From Rudanella lutea DSM 19387 (GTDB taxonomy: Bacteria; Bacteroidota; Bacteroidia; Cytophagales; Spirosomataceae), in NCBI RefSeq assembly GCF_000383955.1, contig NZ_KB913013.1, positions 5,751,844 through 5,815,843 of the forward strand: a stretch of DNA of 64,000 bases, written 5' to 3'. This document shows, one piece after another, positions 33,604 through 42,738 of this stretch. Both the position numbers and the translations under genes were made by a program. Each line of letters starts with the position of its first letter. Within the stretch, counting starts at the first letter, position 1. Below the pieces are notes generated by a model. It did not search any database, was not told where the DNA came from, and worked only from the letters and a program-made list of their open reading frames with translations.

Positions 33604-34227
33604 TTAATAATTTTTATTGGTTTTCAGCCAGTCCTGTAGCATTCCAATTTCCTTTTTTTGATCCTCGATGATCTTCGTGGCCATCTGGCGGATTTGGACA
33701 TCGTCACCATATTTAAGCTCCGACATAGCCATTTCTATGGCACTTTGATGATGATCGATCAAAAGCTGGGCGTAGTCTACATCCGAGTCACCTGTCAGAA
33801 TACGGATATCCTGCGCCCGCATCATCTTCATCATCGACTCCATTTCTTCCGCGTTGTAAGTCGCACCAGCCGTAATTGGAACAGGCGTATGACTTTGAAG
33901 AAATTGATTGAACTGGCTGATTTCCGAAGTCTGAGCGGTGATCACCTGCTGCGCCATCGCTTTCATAGCCTGGTTATCGCCAGATTTAAGTTCTTCGTTC
34001 GACATATCAATGGCCCCCTGATGGTGCATCCGCATCATCATTGAGAAATCGTTGTCAGGGTCGTTGGTATCCTTCATTTTGTCCATCTCTGTCATCATAC
34101 GATGGTTAATTTGTTGATACACGTTGGCATCATGAGCCTGTGGCTGTAAGCCCTCTTTGTTGTCGCAGCCCAGCATGACCCCTGCCAGGAATAAGACAGA
34201 AGTTGCCCGTTGAAGTGAATTTTCCAT
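33604..34227 (-). CDS. DUF305 lipoprotein, two units
   Basis: 207 residues. Start at ATG 34227 gives a lipoprotein signal (ATSVLFLAGVMLGC, lipobox LGC). Two DUF305 units follow: DPDNDFSMMMRMHHQGAIDMSNEELK and DSDVDYAQLLIDHHQSAIEMAMSELK, each with the acidic-HH-Met pattern. Probably anchored on the periplasmic face. Upstream, on the minus strand, GAATCTTGTAA resembles the GAAT-TGYAA half of the copper promoters, but no -7 box lies at the matching distance. Marks the right end of the copper island. Confidence 0.83.
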   Translation of the reverse strand: MENSLQRATSVLFLAGVMLGCDNKEGLQPQAHDANVYQQINHRMMTEMDKMKDTNDPDNDFSMMMRMHHQGAIDMSNEELKSGDNQAMKAMAQQVITAQTSEISQFNQFLQSHTPVPITAGATYNAEEMESMMKMMRAQDIRILTGDSDVDYAQLLIDHHQSAIEMAMSELKYGDDVQIRQMATKIIEDQKKEIGMLQDWLKTNKNY

Positions 34228-34404
34228 ATAGTTGAGTACGCTTATTGCGTCTATGATTAACGGGCGGTTCCCCAAGAGGGTTATTACAAGATTCTCCTTG
34301 TAGATTACAGAATTTCCGGGGTTATATAAGTACTTTCATTGCTTGGCAAATCACTGTATATTCCTCAACTTAGCCCTTTATTGGTGTATTCATTGACAAT
34401 ACCT

Positions 34405-35655
34405 ATGCCCGCTACTTCTTTAATTGACCTGATTGACGACTATAAACGAAACCCGGACCTTACGTATCAAAGCTGGTTTCTGCACAACGAAGATCGCCTG
34501 AAAGCTTTCCGTTCTATCCGGCGTGGCGTGTTACAGGTTATCAGCGACATCAAAGAAGGTTCTTTTCCCAACGACTTCAAGGGCAGTTCACTCGAATTTG
34601 TGCTGAGTTGCATCACCGAGCAGAAGCAGGTTTTTGAGGGAGCATCCCACCCATTTTACTGGAAGCCAAAGCTTCGTATCCCAGATATTTATGAGAATCA
34701 GGATCATAAGCGGTATTTCGGTCAGTTTTTAGAATGCTGCCTGAAGGCTACGAAGCCCGAAACGGTTGTGAGCGAAATAAATCGGCTTGATGCGTATAAG
34801 ATTAAGGGCTTAGGCCCTGCCGTAGCCAGTATCCTCTACTTCCTGCATCCGACCTGGGTGCCACCCTTCAATACGGCCATTATTAATGGTTACAACCGAC
34901 TTTTTAATGAAAAGCGCAAGTTGGGTTCATGGTTGGAGTACTTAGCCATTCGGGATAAGATGCTGGCAGTGAATGCTGAATACCGACACGTTTTATCGAA
35001 TGACTTAGGGGCGTTGGCGGGTTTGTTGTTCGAGATTGGGGCAGGTAATCTACTGGTGCCAGGCCTGGCCGATCAACCCCTTGTTGAGCGCGAAAAACTC
35101 GAAAAGCAATTATCTAAGCGTCATAAAGAAGTTGTCAATGAACAGCAGGAGGAACAAACGCACAGCGAGATGCAGTATCATTTGCTGACCATTGGGCGGG
35201 CATTAGGCTACGATGTCGCGGCTGCCCGGAATGATATGTCCCGGCAATATAATGGCCATTCCTTTTCGTTTCTGAGCCTGCCCAGCCTACCCGCACTGCC
35301 CGTTGCGCCCGAAACGGCTCAAACCATTGGCCTGATTGATATTGTATGGCTGGAGAAAGGTACGGGTCGGATTATTTGCGCCTTCGAGGTGGAGAAAAGC
35401 ACGTCGATCTACTCCGGTATCTTGCGCCTGACCGACCTAACCTGCTCTCTACCCGACCATGCAACAACACTCTATCTGGTAGTTCCCGACAGCCGACGCA
35501 AAGAAGTTGAGATGCAGTTAACACGCCCTTCCATCAGACAGACTAATACGCCGATCCGTTATATCCTGACGTCTGAGTTACGCACCCACTGCGACGCATT
35601 ATGTCGATTTGGGGATAGCCACCGGGTATTGGAGAAAATTGCACGGTCTGTTTGA
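34405..35655 (+). CDS. HhH DNA-glycosylase-like domain plus PD-(D/E)XK-like nuclease domain
   Basis: 416 residues from ATG 34405. The N-terminal 230 residues are helical and contain LDAYKIKGLGPAVASILYFLHP, a helix-hairpin-helix of the DNA glycosylase type (KIKGLGPAVAS), followed by a DNA-binding-like segment TWVPPFNTAIINGY. After a charged linker (KLEKQLSKRHKEVVNEQQ) the C-terminal 170 residues hold a nuclease-like core: GLIDIVWLEKGTGRIICAFEVEKST, where Asp, then Glu-x-Glu/Lys, fit a PD-(D/E)XK active site. The combination suggests a DNA-acting restriction or repair enzyme, perhaps against modified or foreign DNA. No partner methylase is adjacent. Family assignment is by motif reading only. 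Confidence 0.6.
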   Translation: MPATSLIDLIDDYKRNPDLTYQSWFLHNEDRLKAFRSIRRGVLQVISDIKEGSFPNDFKGSSLEFVLSCITEQKQVFEGASHPFYWKPKLRIPDIYENQDHKRYFGQFLECCLKATKPETVVSEINRLDAYKIKGLGPAVASILYFLHPTWVPPFNTAIINGYNRLFNEKRKLGSWLEYLAIRDKMLAVNAEYRHVLSNDLGALAGLLFEIGAGNLLVPGLADQPLVEREKLEKQLSKRHKEVVNEQQEEQTHSEMQYHLLTIGRALGYDVAAARNDMSRQYNGHSFSFLSLPSLPALPVAPETAQTIGLIDIVWLEKGTGRIICAFEVEKSTSIYSGILRLTDLTCSLPDHATTLYLVVPDSRRKEVEMQLTRPSIRQTNTPIRYILTSELRTHCDALCRFGDSHRVLEKIARSV

Positions 35656-35680
35656 ATGCAACAGCTAATTTGAAGCCGTT

Positions 35681-35947
35681 ATGAACCGAACAAAGTTTGC
35701 CACTCGCTATTATAGCCTATACATCTTCAACGGGGAATATTGTACCCGTTCCGCCAGCAGTTACCTCAACGCCGTAGAGGATTTAGAAGATGTAGCCAAA
35801 CAAGGAGCCGAGCCTTTAGGTATCTATGATTTACACGATTGGCGGTTCGATTGGAAGCTGAAGGATTCGACCCAACAACAGCAATACCAAGATCGTGTTT
35901 TAGAAATGACCAACTCGCTACGTCTGAAGCACGGGGAAGCACTTTAG
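35681..35947 (+). CDS. Small uncharacterised protein
   Basis: 88 residues, ATG 35681, 25 bp after the nuclease-like gene and likely co-transcribed. Tyr-rich N-terminus (FATRYYSLYIFNGEYCTR) and an acidic middle (NAVEDLEDVAKQGAEPLGIYDL). No signal peptide, no family recognised. Confidence 0.5.
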   Translation: MNRTKFATRYYSLYIFNGEYCTRSASSYLNAVEDLEDVAKQGAEPLGIYDLHDWRFDWKLKDSTQQQQYQDRVLEMTNSLRLKHGEAL

Positions 35948-35973
35948 TTTGAGAGACGTAATAGCTTCAAGTA

Positions 35974-36837
35974 TCAGGGCTGTTCGCGAGAAACTTCACG
36001 AATTAAGCGGGTTAGGTCTTGCTCTGACATTCTTGCTTTCACACGAATGCGAAGCAGACGTTGGCCTGCCTTAGCCATGATTTTGTCTTTTATTTTATCC
36101 TTAGCTTGCTGCTTTTCACTATCATGATATTCGCTGTCAATCTCCAGCATCTTGAATGGCTTAAACGCATTTTCTGCGTCGAAGACAACGCAATCTACTA
36201 AGGCTTTGAAAAAGTAATTTCGCTCATGCGGTTCCAAAAAGTGTTTGATCTGCTCAAAATCAACCAGTGCCGAAACCGCTACATTGGGGAAGACGAGGTA
36301 CGTGCTGTACACCTCCCGAACTGCCCGGTAGAACTCATACTCCTGCTTTGATTTAAATAAGCTAATTGTATGGTTTACAGCTTCTACTTCGCGGTTTACA
36401 GTCACGTGAATCGTTCGTTGCTGACTGTGTTCGACTACTTTGGGCTGTGTCCGTTCAAACTCCTGAAGCAATTCAGTACTGGTAGACAGATGCGGATATT
36501 TCCTGGCATAAAGCAAAGCTGACTGAACTTGAGTCGAGCGATATCCAAGTATAATTTTTTCTACAAGGCGTTCCACATCTACGGAGGGTAGAACAAAGTG
36601 AAAATTAGGCCCTGTGTGAAGCATATGGAACTGCTCTAAATAAAAGAGATAATCAGGGTCTTTGTCAAAGCTACTTCCGTCGATTAGTTCCCGGATGAAC
36701 TGCGATTCAAGAATACTCCTTGTAATATCGTCCTGCCGAAGTTGGTCATAAATCTTATTATTTTTAAACAACTCGATGAGAGCCATCCAATTACGCTGCT
36801 GAAGAAGCTTGAATATGGTTTCGCGGTCGTAGAGCAT
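35974..36837 (-). CDS. DUF2726 domain protein
   Basis: 287 residues. The C-terminal half is a DUF2726 domain: LFKSKQEYEFYRAVREVY, VFPNVAVSALVDF, DCVVFDAENAFKPFKMLEIDSEYH. This fold belongs to the restriction-endonuclease-like group; DCVVFD...LEID contains candidate catalytic acidic residues. The N-terminal half is helical and unrecognised. It stands alone, divergent from the CoiA-like gene at 36919, between two other putative nuclease genes. A DNA-related role is inferred from the fold only. Confidence 0.68.
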   Translation of the reverse strand: MLYDRETIFKLLQQRNWMALIELFKNNKIYDQLRQDDITRSILESQFIRELIDGSSFDKDPDYLFYLEQFHMLHTGPNFHFVLPSVDVERLVEKIILGYRSTQVQSALLYARKYPHLSTSTELLQEFERTQPKVVEHSQQRTIHVTVNREVEAVNHTISLFKSKQEYEFYRAVREVYSTYLVFPNVAVSALVDFEQIKHFLEPHERNYFFKALVDCVVFDAENAFKPFKMLEIDSEYHDSEKQQAKDKIKDKIMAKAGQRLLRIRVKARMSEQDLTRLIREVSREQP

Positions 36838-36918
36838 TTATTATATGAATTGGGCTGTGAAGATAACTGTTTCCCTTCGGTATAAGAATGTAGCATTTTC
36901 TTTAGATTCGATACTTAA

Positions 36919-38508
36919 ATGAAAGGATTTCAATTTACCATTCCGTCAGTATTAGACTGTGAAACAGGTGAGGAGGTTTTCGCAGGGCCATTCTTCAACC
37001 AAGACGAAGCTGCAATTTTCGAGATACGCAGACAGTTAGAAGATGCTATCCGCAACCGACGCGACCCGAAATACAAATGCTACTACTGCAATCAGCTTAT
37101 CAAAATTCGGGGTAAAGCCGAAAATGAGACAAAGCTAAAGCGGATGCACTTTGCCCACCAGTGGGACAGTGACGATTGCCCCATAAAGACCAGCCAGGAG
37201 TTAACCCAACCACAGATTCGGGCAATTAAATACAATGGGCAGAAAGAAAGCAAGCTGCACGAACGAACAAAGGAGTTAGTAGCAGCCTCTTTGGAGTCCA
37301 ATCGGTTGACAGGCAAAGGTATAACCGAAGTGGCTACCGAAACGGTTAGACGGGATACCTCTGGACTATTGACCTGGCGTAAGCCCGATGTAAGCGCGGT
37401 TTACCAGTCGCGCCAAGTCGTGTTTGAGATTCAGCTTTCAACTACGTTTTTGAGCGTCATTGCAGATCGGGAATACTTCTACCAACAAAACCAAACGTGT
37501 ATTATCTGGATTTTCAAATTCTTCTCCGAAGAATTCGACAAACAGCGATTCACCGAAAAGGACGTTTTCTACGGAAATAATCAGAACGCGTTTGTTTTTG
37601 ATGGGGAAGCTATCAGTGAGTCCAAATGCCAACAGGACCTTATCCTCAAATGCCTGTACCGTGAGCCTTACCGATCTGGTCAGCAGATAGCTTACCGATG
37701 GCAGGAACGGTTAGTTGGCCTGCACGACTTAACGTTTGATGATAAGACCTACAAAGTGTTCCTGTTTGATGTAGAAGGAGCTACCAACTTGATTAAGCAA
37801 GAAATTGAGGACGAGGAACGAGCCGAATGGGTGCGGCAACACGAAATTGAGCAACGTCAACAAGTGTATGAGCAACGCCGACAGGCTTACCAAGAAGAAC
37901 TTGAAGAAGGCTTCTCCCGCGCCCGCTCGTCGATTCTTCAAATACTTAACGAGATACACGCTTATCCCGAACGAAGAAGCCCTTTACTGAATGAGTTTGC
38001 CGCATTTTCGGAGAACACGTACAATCATCTATTTGAACTGTTCTGGCAAGAACAGGGCTACCAAACCACAGAACAGGACCGGGCATTTCTCAAAACCGCT
38101 TTTGAGCAGGAACGCACTAAGCGTTCTCATTTGGAACGCAATGATTTATTGACGTGCTTGTGTCTGGCAACTTGTTTGGTAAAACTGAAAAGTCCGCAGA
38201 AAGCACACCGGTTAAAGAAGGTGTACGGAACTGTATTTGCCCTCTTATCCTTCAAATTAAACTGTGTGGTCGGTCAGAAATTCACTAAACTTATTCAGGT
38301 AGCCCACACAGCTTTCTTTGGCAACTATTCATACCTATTTTTCAGGTTATTAGAAAAATATCCTAATGCCGAGTTCGACCGTCAGGATATTCAATCGGGG
38401 GGTAAATTGGCTAAGAAGATAACCGTTTTCCTGGAGAAGAACGTCCCGCCTGACCACAGCTATGACGACGTTTTCAGGGAGTTATTTCCTGAACTTTTCG
38501 CACAATAA
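36919..38508 (+). CDS. DUF6035 / competence CoiA-like nuclease-domain protein
   Basis: 529 residues. Near residues 50-90 there is a zinc-finger-like motif typical of CoiA relatives: KCYYCNQLI then RMHFAHQWDSDDCP. At about 150-200 a PD-(D/E)XK-type core appears: WRKPDVSAVYQSRQVVFEIQLS with Asp...Glu-x-Gln. A Glu/Gln-rich coiled-coil (EIEQRQQVYEQRRQAYQEELEE) follows near 310-335 and the C-terminus is helical. Members are annotated DUF6035. CoiA proteins act in DNA uptake, but in plasmids and islands the family is poorly understood. A related protein lies at 57443. 178 bp of unassigned DNA follow before the LanB gene. Confidence 0.7.
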   Translation: MKGFQFTIPSVLDCETGEEVFAGPFFNQDEAAIFEIRRQLEDAIRNRRDPKYKCYYCNQLIKIRGKAENETKLKRMHFAHQWDSDDCPIKTSQELTQPQIRAIKYNGQKESKLHERTKELVAASLESNRLTGKGITEVATETVRRDTSGLLTWRKPDVSAVYQSRQVVFEIQLSTTFLSVIADREYFYQQNQTCIIWIFKFFSEEFDKQRFTEKDVFYGNNQNAFVFDGEAISESKCQQDLILKCLYREPYRSGQQIAYRWQERLVGLHDLTFDDKTYKVFLFDVEGATNLIKQEIEDEERAEWVRQHEIEQRQQVYEQRRQAYQEELEEGFSRARSSILQILNEIHAYPERRSPLLNEFAAFSENTYNHLFELFWQEQGYQTTEQDRAFLKTAFEQERTKRSHLERNDLLTCLCLATCLVKLKSPQKAHRLKKVYGTVFALLSFKLNCVVGQKFTKLIQVAHTAFFGNYSYLFFRLLEKYPNAEFDRQDIQSGGKLAKKITVFLEKNVPPDHSYDDVFRELFPELFAQ

Positions 38509-38687
38509 GCAAATCTAACCGACTTTATTTGTTCCAAGACCTCGGCTTATAACCTACCTCCTGCCATGAGCGTAATAGGCGTTGGTATTTACATCGGCCA
38601 TAATCCAGAAAAATGCTGTCGGCGGCAACCTCTATAAAGTACAGGTTGTGGGACTTCTGCTTCTGAATACCTAAAATAAAGATTATT

Positions 38688-41600
38688 TCAGCACACTTTC
38701 GCTTTGTTGGTACGTTCCTTACCCTGTAAAGTCGTGTATTGCCGCAGCAAAAAGTGGTATATCACACCCTCACTTATCCGTTGGTTGCTCACAAAAAACC
38801 GGTTGAACATCATGTGCAGAAGGGCGCGTAACAAATCGGAAAGGTCGAATGCATCTGCCTGATATTGTACTCGCAACTGCTGAATTAATTCATCGGGCAA
38901 CAGCATGTCCACTGACTCCAATTCTGTCTGTTCAAAAGTTGATAACCGCTCCTGCCAAGCCCTGTACTGTGCGTTCAATTCTTTGCGGAGCCGTTCATTG
39001 TGTTTGTTCTCGCGCAGAAAACGGGCTTGAAGTTCTTCCGTCAACGCCTGTTTATCACGAACGGATAGACCGAAAGCATCGAGTAACCGATCTGCTCGCT
39101 GACAGGCTACCCACCAATATGCATCCTCATCAAGGGCAGCGCTTTGCTCAATCCACTGTAAATTCCACGCACTATCCCACCAAAATATACGCTCAACGAG
39201 CGGCATGCTTTGATAGCCATACCGCTCCAGTTCTCGTTGGTACGTATCCACACTTACCGAATGGACAAGGCCAGCCTCCTGCCAAGGAATCAGTCGTTGG
39301 GTAAGTTCTGTCAGAAGGAGATGATAGGTTTCTGCTGAACCATGAAACCGGAGCCGCAGATGAGGCTCAGGATCGTAATACCGTATAAAGAACCAATGGT
39401 CAATCCACGCCTGTGCTGTGGCCTGCTGAACCAACGGCCCAACGATCTGAGTCAGCACGTCGTTGGCTGTCAGTTCCCCGACGTACACTTTTACGTATAG
39501 CCACTCACTACCCGGCCCAAACGAACGCTGTATAAAGCTGCCACTTGTCTTGAATGGAGAATGTTGGGGGAGGGAAGGAGTCTGCGCTATTCCAAACGGT
39601 ATGACCAATTCACTCGAATATTGCTGCCCGGCGCGGTGTACCCAACACTGGTCAGGACTGCCAAGCCATTCGACAACCCGGACACTATCTCGCCTGCTTA
39701 GTTCTGTAAAAAGTATTTGTTGGCAGGGTGGGCTGCTTAAATCGAGTAGCAATTCATGATCACCCTCCACCAATGTAATCAATTGGGGGACAGAAAGTTT
39801 CTGTTGCATGTCGTGGGCCATCGTTGCGGCCGACAGCCAGTTTGCCCGTCTCATAAGGTTCCACTCGGCTCTGGCCACGATCAGGTGCTTGTAAATGATA
39901 CGAGGCAACCGGGGCTGATTGGCCAACGTGCCCCACGACCAGCGAAGCGAAAACCCTTCGTCCTGATGGCTCAGGTCGGTTAAGAATCGGTAAATGTCGT
40001 CCGATTGATGGTAGTTATGCGCGGTGGTGTTACGTGGTATTACGCGACGGTTGTGCTGTTTCGACCAGAGTTCGACTGTCGTTGCGTTCCCGGTTCTTAC
40101 CCAAAGGTCTTTCAGGGCAATTGTGTGTTCTTCGTCAAGGGCTGATTGTGTGACGTAGGGAATTTCGTATTGCCGCAGCGCGGGGCGACACAGCACATTA
40201 CCCACACGTCCCGCTGGCAGGTGGACTATCTCGGCCAGCAGGGCATCGGGGTGCTGTTGAGCCTCCCAGGCAGTTAGTTGTTCGAGCTGATGCGTTAACG
40301 GCGGGTTATGCGTGCCAAACCGGGCCATCAGGCTGGCACCAGAAGGGCCTGACACACTCTTTACCAGAAATTGGTAGTTTCCTGCGTCGATGGCCGTTCC
40401 GTCGGTGCCATATAATTCGCCCAGCACAGCCCAGCTACGAGCCAACGGTTTATCTGGCTCTGTTTGGGCAGCATTATTCAGGTCTTCGTCCGTAATCGGC
40501 TGAATCAACCGCCCTGTTTCCAAAAAATGGGTCAGTTTCTCAAGCCGAAATCCGTCCAGTCGGTCGGCTTTTGAAGGGCGAGTGATCTGCTGTTGACTCA
40601 ACTCGCTCAGTAGGGTCAACTGACCCGCGCGGGGGCCAGAATCACCGTAGCCGATACCCGTTTCGTGGTCGAGCACGGTGAGCAAAGGAACCGCCTGATT
40701 TCCATATCGGTCGTGTAAGCGTTGGGCAAAAGCTAATAGGGCAGGGGGCTGATTGTCGCTACGCAGTGGACTCAGTTGCAGCAGTTCCTGACCGATCTGC
40801 CGTAATACTGACCGGCTTAGCTCCACTATTTCCGTGGGTCGAAGAAGGTCCACTTGGTACACGCTTTTCTCGGTATAACCGTCGCCAACCAGTGCCCGCA
40901 TCCGTTGCTCGGTCTGATGCGCCCCCAACGTGGCTAAACAGCCCATCCGAAGCTGTTCCTGAATCTGCGTCAATTCAGCAGTCAGTGCATTAAGTGCAGG
41001 TACGTTGGCAACGTGGTGCAGAACCAGCCCTAAAGCGTCGGGGTCGGTTACTGGTAATTCCAGTTCGCTCACCAGGATGTGCGCGTCAATGAGTTCATTT
41101 ACCAGTTCCTGGGCAGCTTCCGGCTCCTCGTGGAGCGTATCGACGAGAAAACCCACGATAGTCTGTCCTCGTGCTCCTCCAGAGCTAACATCCACAAAGT
41201 GCAATACAGCGTCGATGAGATCATCACCTGCCACAGAATTGATATAAAAAGCCCGCTGCCCTGCCTGTAGAGTGTAGTCGGAATAGCGTAACTGACTACC
41301 CAATCGGTACAGGCTGTTATTCACCTTATAGCGAAGTTCCGAGCGAGTTTGAGGTTGGGTAAGCAGTTTTTCTGTCAACACGGATAGCCAGGCTGCATCC
41401 GGGCGAATGCATAAACGGTGTACGTCGCTATTGATGGTTCCGGTCGTTTGCGGGCCTGTAGCGGCAACACTAACACCCGCAAACATCCCGAAAGGCGTAC
41501 TCCGGCCACTCATCCGTAAGAGATACCGCCACATCGCCAACCGGGCTTCTTCTGACGGCAGTATAGCCCGTTGTTGTCTCCAGCGTAACCACACATCGTA

Positions 41601-41774
41601 TAACGACGGAGAAGCAACCAGTAATGCCTGCGCCACCGTTGGCTGATTCAGCCAGTTCCACAATACCTCATCGGTAGCGGCTTCGATTCGTGGAAGGTGA
41701 TTAAGCAATGTGCTGATGGGCAGCAGCGGAGAACGGACGAGGGCAAATGGGTGGGTAACTAAAGAGAAACGCAT
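38688..41774 (-). CDS. Full-length class I lanthipeptide dehydratase (LanB)
   Basis: 1028 residues from ATG 41774 (MRFSLVTHPFALVRSPLLP, the usual LanB opening). Residues about 1-700 are the glutamylation domain (WLNQPTVAQALLVASPSLYDVWLRW, RYLLRMSGRSTPFGMFAGV). Residues about 745-1028 are the thiopeptide-type/elimination domain (SFIQRSFGPGSEWLYVKVYVG, DHWFFIRYYDPEPHLRLRFHG). LanB enzymes dehydrate Ser/Thr in a precursor peptide by glutamyl-tRNA-dependent glutamylation and elimination. No LanC cyclase, protease or transporter is visible in the window, so it is either an incomplete cluster or makes an uncyclised product. Upstream on the same strand lie one or two small ORFs and a LytTR regulator. 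Confidence 0.88.
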   Translation of the reverse strand: MRFSLVTHPFALVRSPLLPISTLLNHLPRIEAATDEVLWNWLNQPTVAQALLVASPSLYDVWLRWRQQRAILPSEEARLAMWRYLLRMSGRSTPFGMFAGVSVAATGPQTTGTINSDVHRLCIRPDAAWLSVLTEKLLTQPQTRSELRYKVNNSLYRLGSQLRYSDYTLQAGQRAFYINSVAGDDLIDAVLHFVDVSSGGARGQTIVGFLVDTLHEEPEAAQELVNELIDAHILVSELELPVTDPDALGLVLHHVANVPALNALTAELTQIQEQLRMGCLATLGAHQTEQRMRALVGDGYTEKSVYQVDLLRPTEIVELSRSVLRQIGQELLQLSPLRSDNQPPALLAFAQRLHDRYGNQAVPLLTVLDHETGIGYGDSGPRAGQLTLLSELSQQQITRPSKADRLDGFRLEKLTHFLETGRLIQPITDEDLNNAAQTEPDKPLARSWAVLGELYGTDGTAIDAGNYQFLVKSVSGPSGASLMARFGTHNPPLTHQLEQLTAWEAQQHPDALLAEIVHLPAGRVGNVLCRPALRQYEIPYVTQSALDEEHTIALKDLWVRTGNATTVELWSKQHNRRVIPRNTTAHNYHQSDDIYRFLTDLSHQDEGFSLRWSWGTLANQPRLPRIIYKHLIVARAEWNLMRRANWLSAATMAHDMQQKLSVPQLITLVEGDHELLLDLSSPPCQQILFTELSRRDSVRVVEWLGSPDQCWVHRAGQQYSSELVIPFGIAQTPSLPQHSPFKTSGSFIQRSFGPGSEWLYVKVYVGELTANDVLTQIVGPLVQQATAQAWIDHWFFIRYYDPEPHLRLRFHGSAETYHLLLTELTQRLIPWQEAGLVHSVSVDTYQRELERYGYQSMPLVERIFWWDSAWNLQWIEQSAALDEDAYWWVACQRADRLLDAFGLSVRDKQALTEELQARFLRENKHNERLRKELNAQYRAWQERLSTFEQTELESVDMLLPDELIQQLRVQYQADAFDLSDLLRALLHMMFNRFFVSNQRISEGVIYHFLLRQYTTLQGKERTNKAKVC

Positions 41775-41830
41775 ACAATGCCCTGAGGACAACAAGGCCC
41801 GCCGGTAGCATACCAGCAGGCCTTGAAGGA

Positions 41831-41950
41831 TTACACGGTGAAAATAATTGTTAAATCAATTGTGGTTGGGTACTTGATGGGCCGGGGCTTTGCGACGGGC
41901 ATTCGGGTTCCAACCGCCTTTGTTTTCAGGCGTTTTGCTGAAGTTGACAT
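41831..41950 (-). CDS. Candidate small peptide ORF upstream of LanB (frame 1)
   Basis: 39 codons, ATG 41950 to TAA 41831. The predicted peptide is basic at the front (MSTSAKRLKTKAVGTRM) and Thr-rich and hydrophobic at the end (PTTIDLTIIFTV), with no Cys. Position directly upstream of LanB on the same strand fits a precursor, but there is no known leader motif. It overlaps another small frame (41856-41975), so at most one is likely real. Confidence 0.25.
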   Translation of the reverse strand: MSTSAKRLKTKAVGTRMPVAKPRPIKYPTTIDLTIIFTV

Positions 41951-41975
41951 GGGTTAAAAAATTGATAGTGAACAA
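41856..41975 (-). CDS. Alternative small peptide ORF upstream of LanB (frame 2)
   Basis: 39 codons from TTG 41975 to TGA 41856. It reads (M)FTINFLTHVNFSKTPENKGG then WNPNARRKAPAHQVPNHN. Codon choice (mostly C/G in third position) looks more coding-like than the overlapping frame, and a GG pair divides an N-part from a basic His/Asn/Pro-rich C-part. It lacks an ATG and its C-part has no Ser, Thr or Cys for dehydration, so it could be a signalling peptide rather than a lanthipeptide core. Very uncertain. Confidence 0.25.
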   Translation of the reverse strand: MFTINFLTHVNFSKTPENKGGWNPNARRKAPAHQVPNHN

Positions 41976-42000
41976 TATAAAAAAACAGGTACTTGTATGA

Positions 42001-42738
42001 TTAAAGGGCACCCCGGATGATGCTGCTTACTACGGATCGGTACGTAGTGCCAACCGGTACGCGCTGTCCGCTCTGCATCTCGATTTGCTGGCCGTCCGTC
42101 TGCCGAATCCTCGCCGTATTGACGATGAACGACCGGTTGACACGAACAAAGAGAGGAGCAGGAAGCAGTTTTTCCAGTGCCGAGACGCGCTGATGACTGA
42201 CCAGTGTGCGGTCAGGTAAGGTGATTTTTACGTAGTCACTCATGGCCTCGATAAGAATAATGTCCTGACAGGCCACGTTCACCATGTTTTTGCCTTCCTT
42301 GATAGCTAATTGACCAGATGCTGCGCCGACAGTCGTAGCCAGGCTGGCCGTTGCTCCACCTGTGTCCAGAGCCTGAATGCGCTCATGCACTTTAGCGATG
42401 GCGCGTACAAAACGGCTGAACGTAACGGGCTTGAGCAGAAAATCCACGACGTTATTTTCAAATCCTTCAAAAGCAAACTCCTGATAACCAGACACGGCAA
42501 TTACCCACAGAGCTTTGCCCGGAAGACTACGCAGGAGTTCGTAGCCGTTCATTCGGGGCAAATTGATGTCCAGCAATAACAGGTCTGGTTTCAACGACTG
42601 ATACAGCTCAATGGCTTGTAAGGCGTTGCTGGCCACACCAACTATTTCCAAATTAGGAACCTGTGCGATATGGTCAAGGAGCAGTTCTTGAGCCAGGGGT
42701 TCATCATCAATTAGCAGACAGCGTAGGTGCGTATTCAT
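42001..42738 (-). CDS. LytTR-family response regulator
   Basis: 245 residues. Receiver domain at 1-120 with acidic pocket DD (residues 11-12), phospho-acceptor Asp57 in LLLLDINLP and Lys near 102 in VDFLLKPVT. A LytTR DNA-binding domain fills about 145-243 (IILIEAMSDYVKITLPDRTLVSHQRVSALEKLL, FVRVNRSFIVNTARI). The ATG overlaps the end of the sensor kinase gene by 32 bp, so it is the partner of 42707-43963. It likely controls the downstream small ORF and LanB genes, as LytTR regulators often govern peptide production. Confidence 0.92.
   Translation of the reverse strand: MNTHLRCLLIDDEPLAQELLLDHIAQVPNLEIVGVASNALQAIELYQSLKPDLLLLDINLPRMNGYELLRSLPGKALWVIAVSGYQEFAFEGFENNVVDFLLKPVTFSRFVRAIAKVHERIQALDTGGATASLATTVGAASGQLAIKEGKNMVNVACQDIILIEAMSDYVKITLPDRTLVSHQRVSALEKLLPAPLFVRVNRSFIVNTARIRQTDGQQIEMQSGQRVPVGTTYRSVVSSIIRGAL

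Noticed and set aside
34230-34300. GAATCTTGTAA on the minus strand upstream of the DUF305 lipoprotein as a copper promoter
   Set aside because: The GAAT-TGTAA part matches but the expected -7 position reads TTAATCA-like sequence, not TAnnTTTG.
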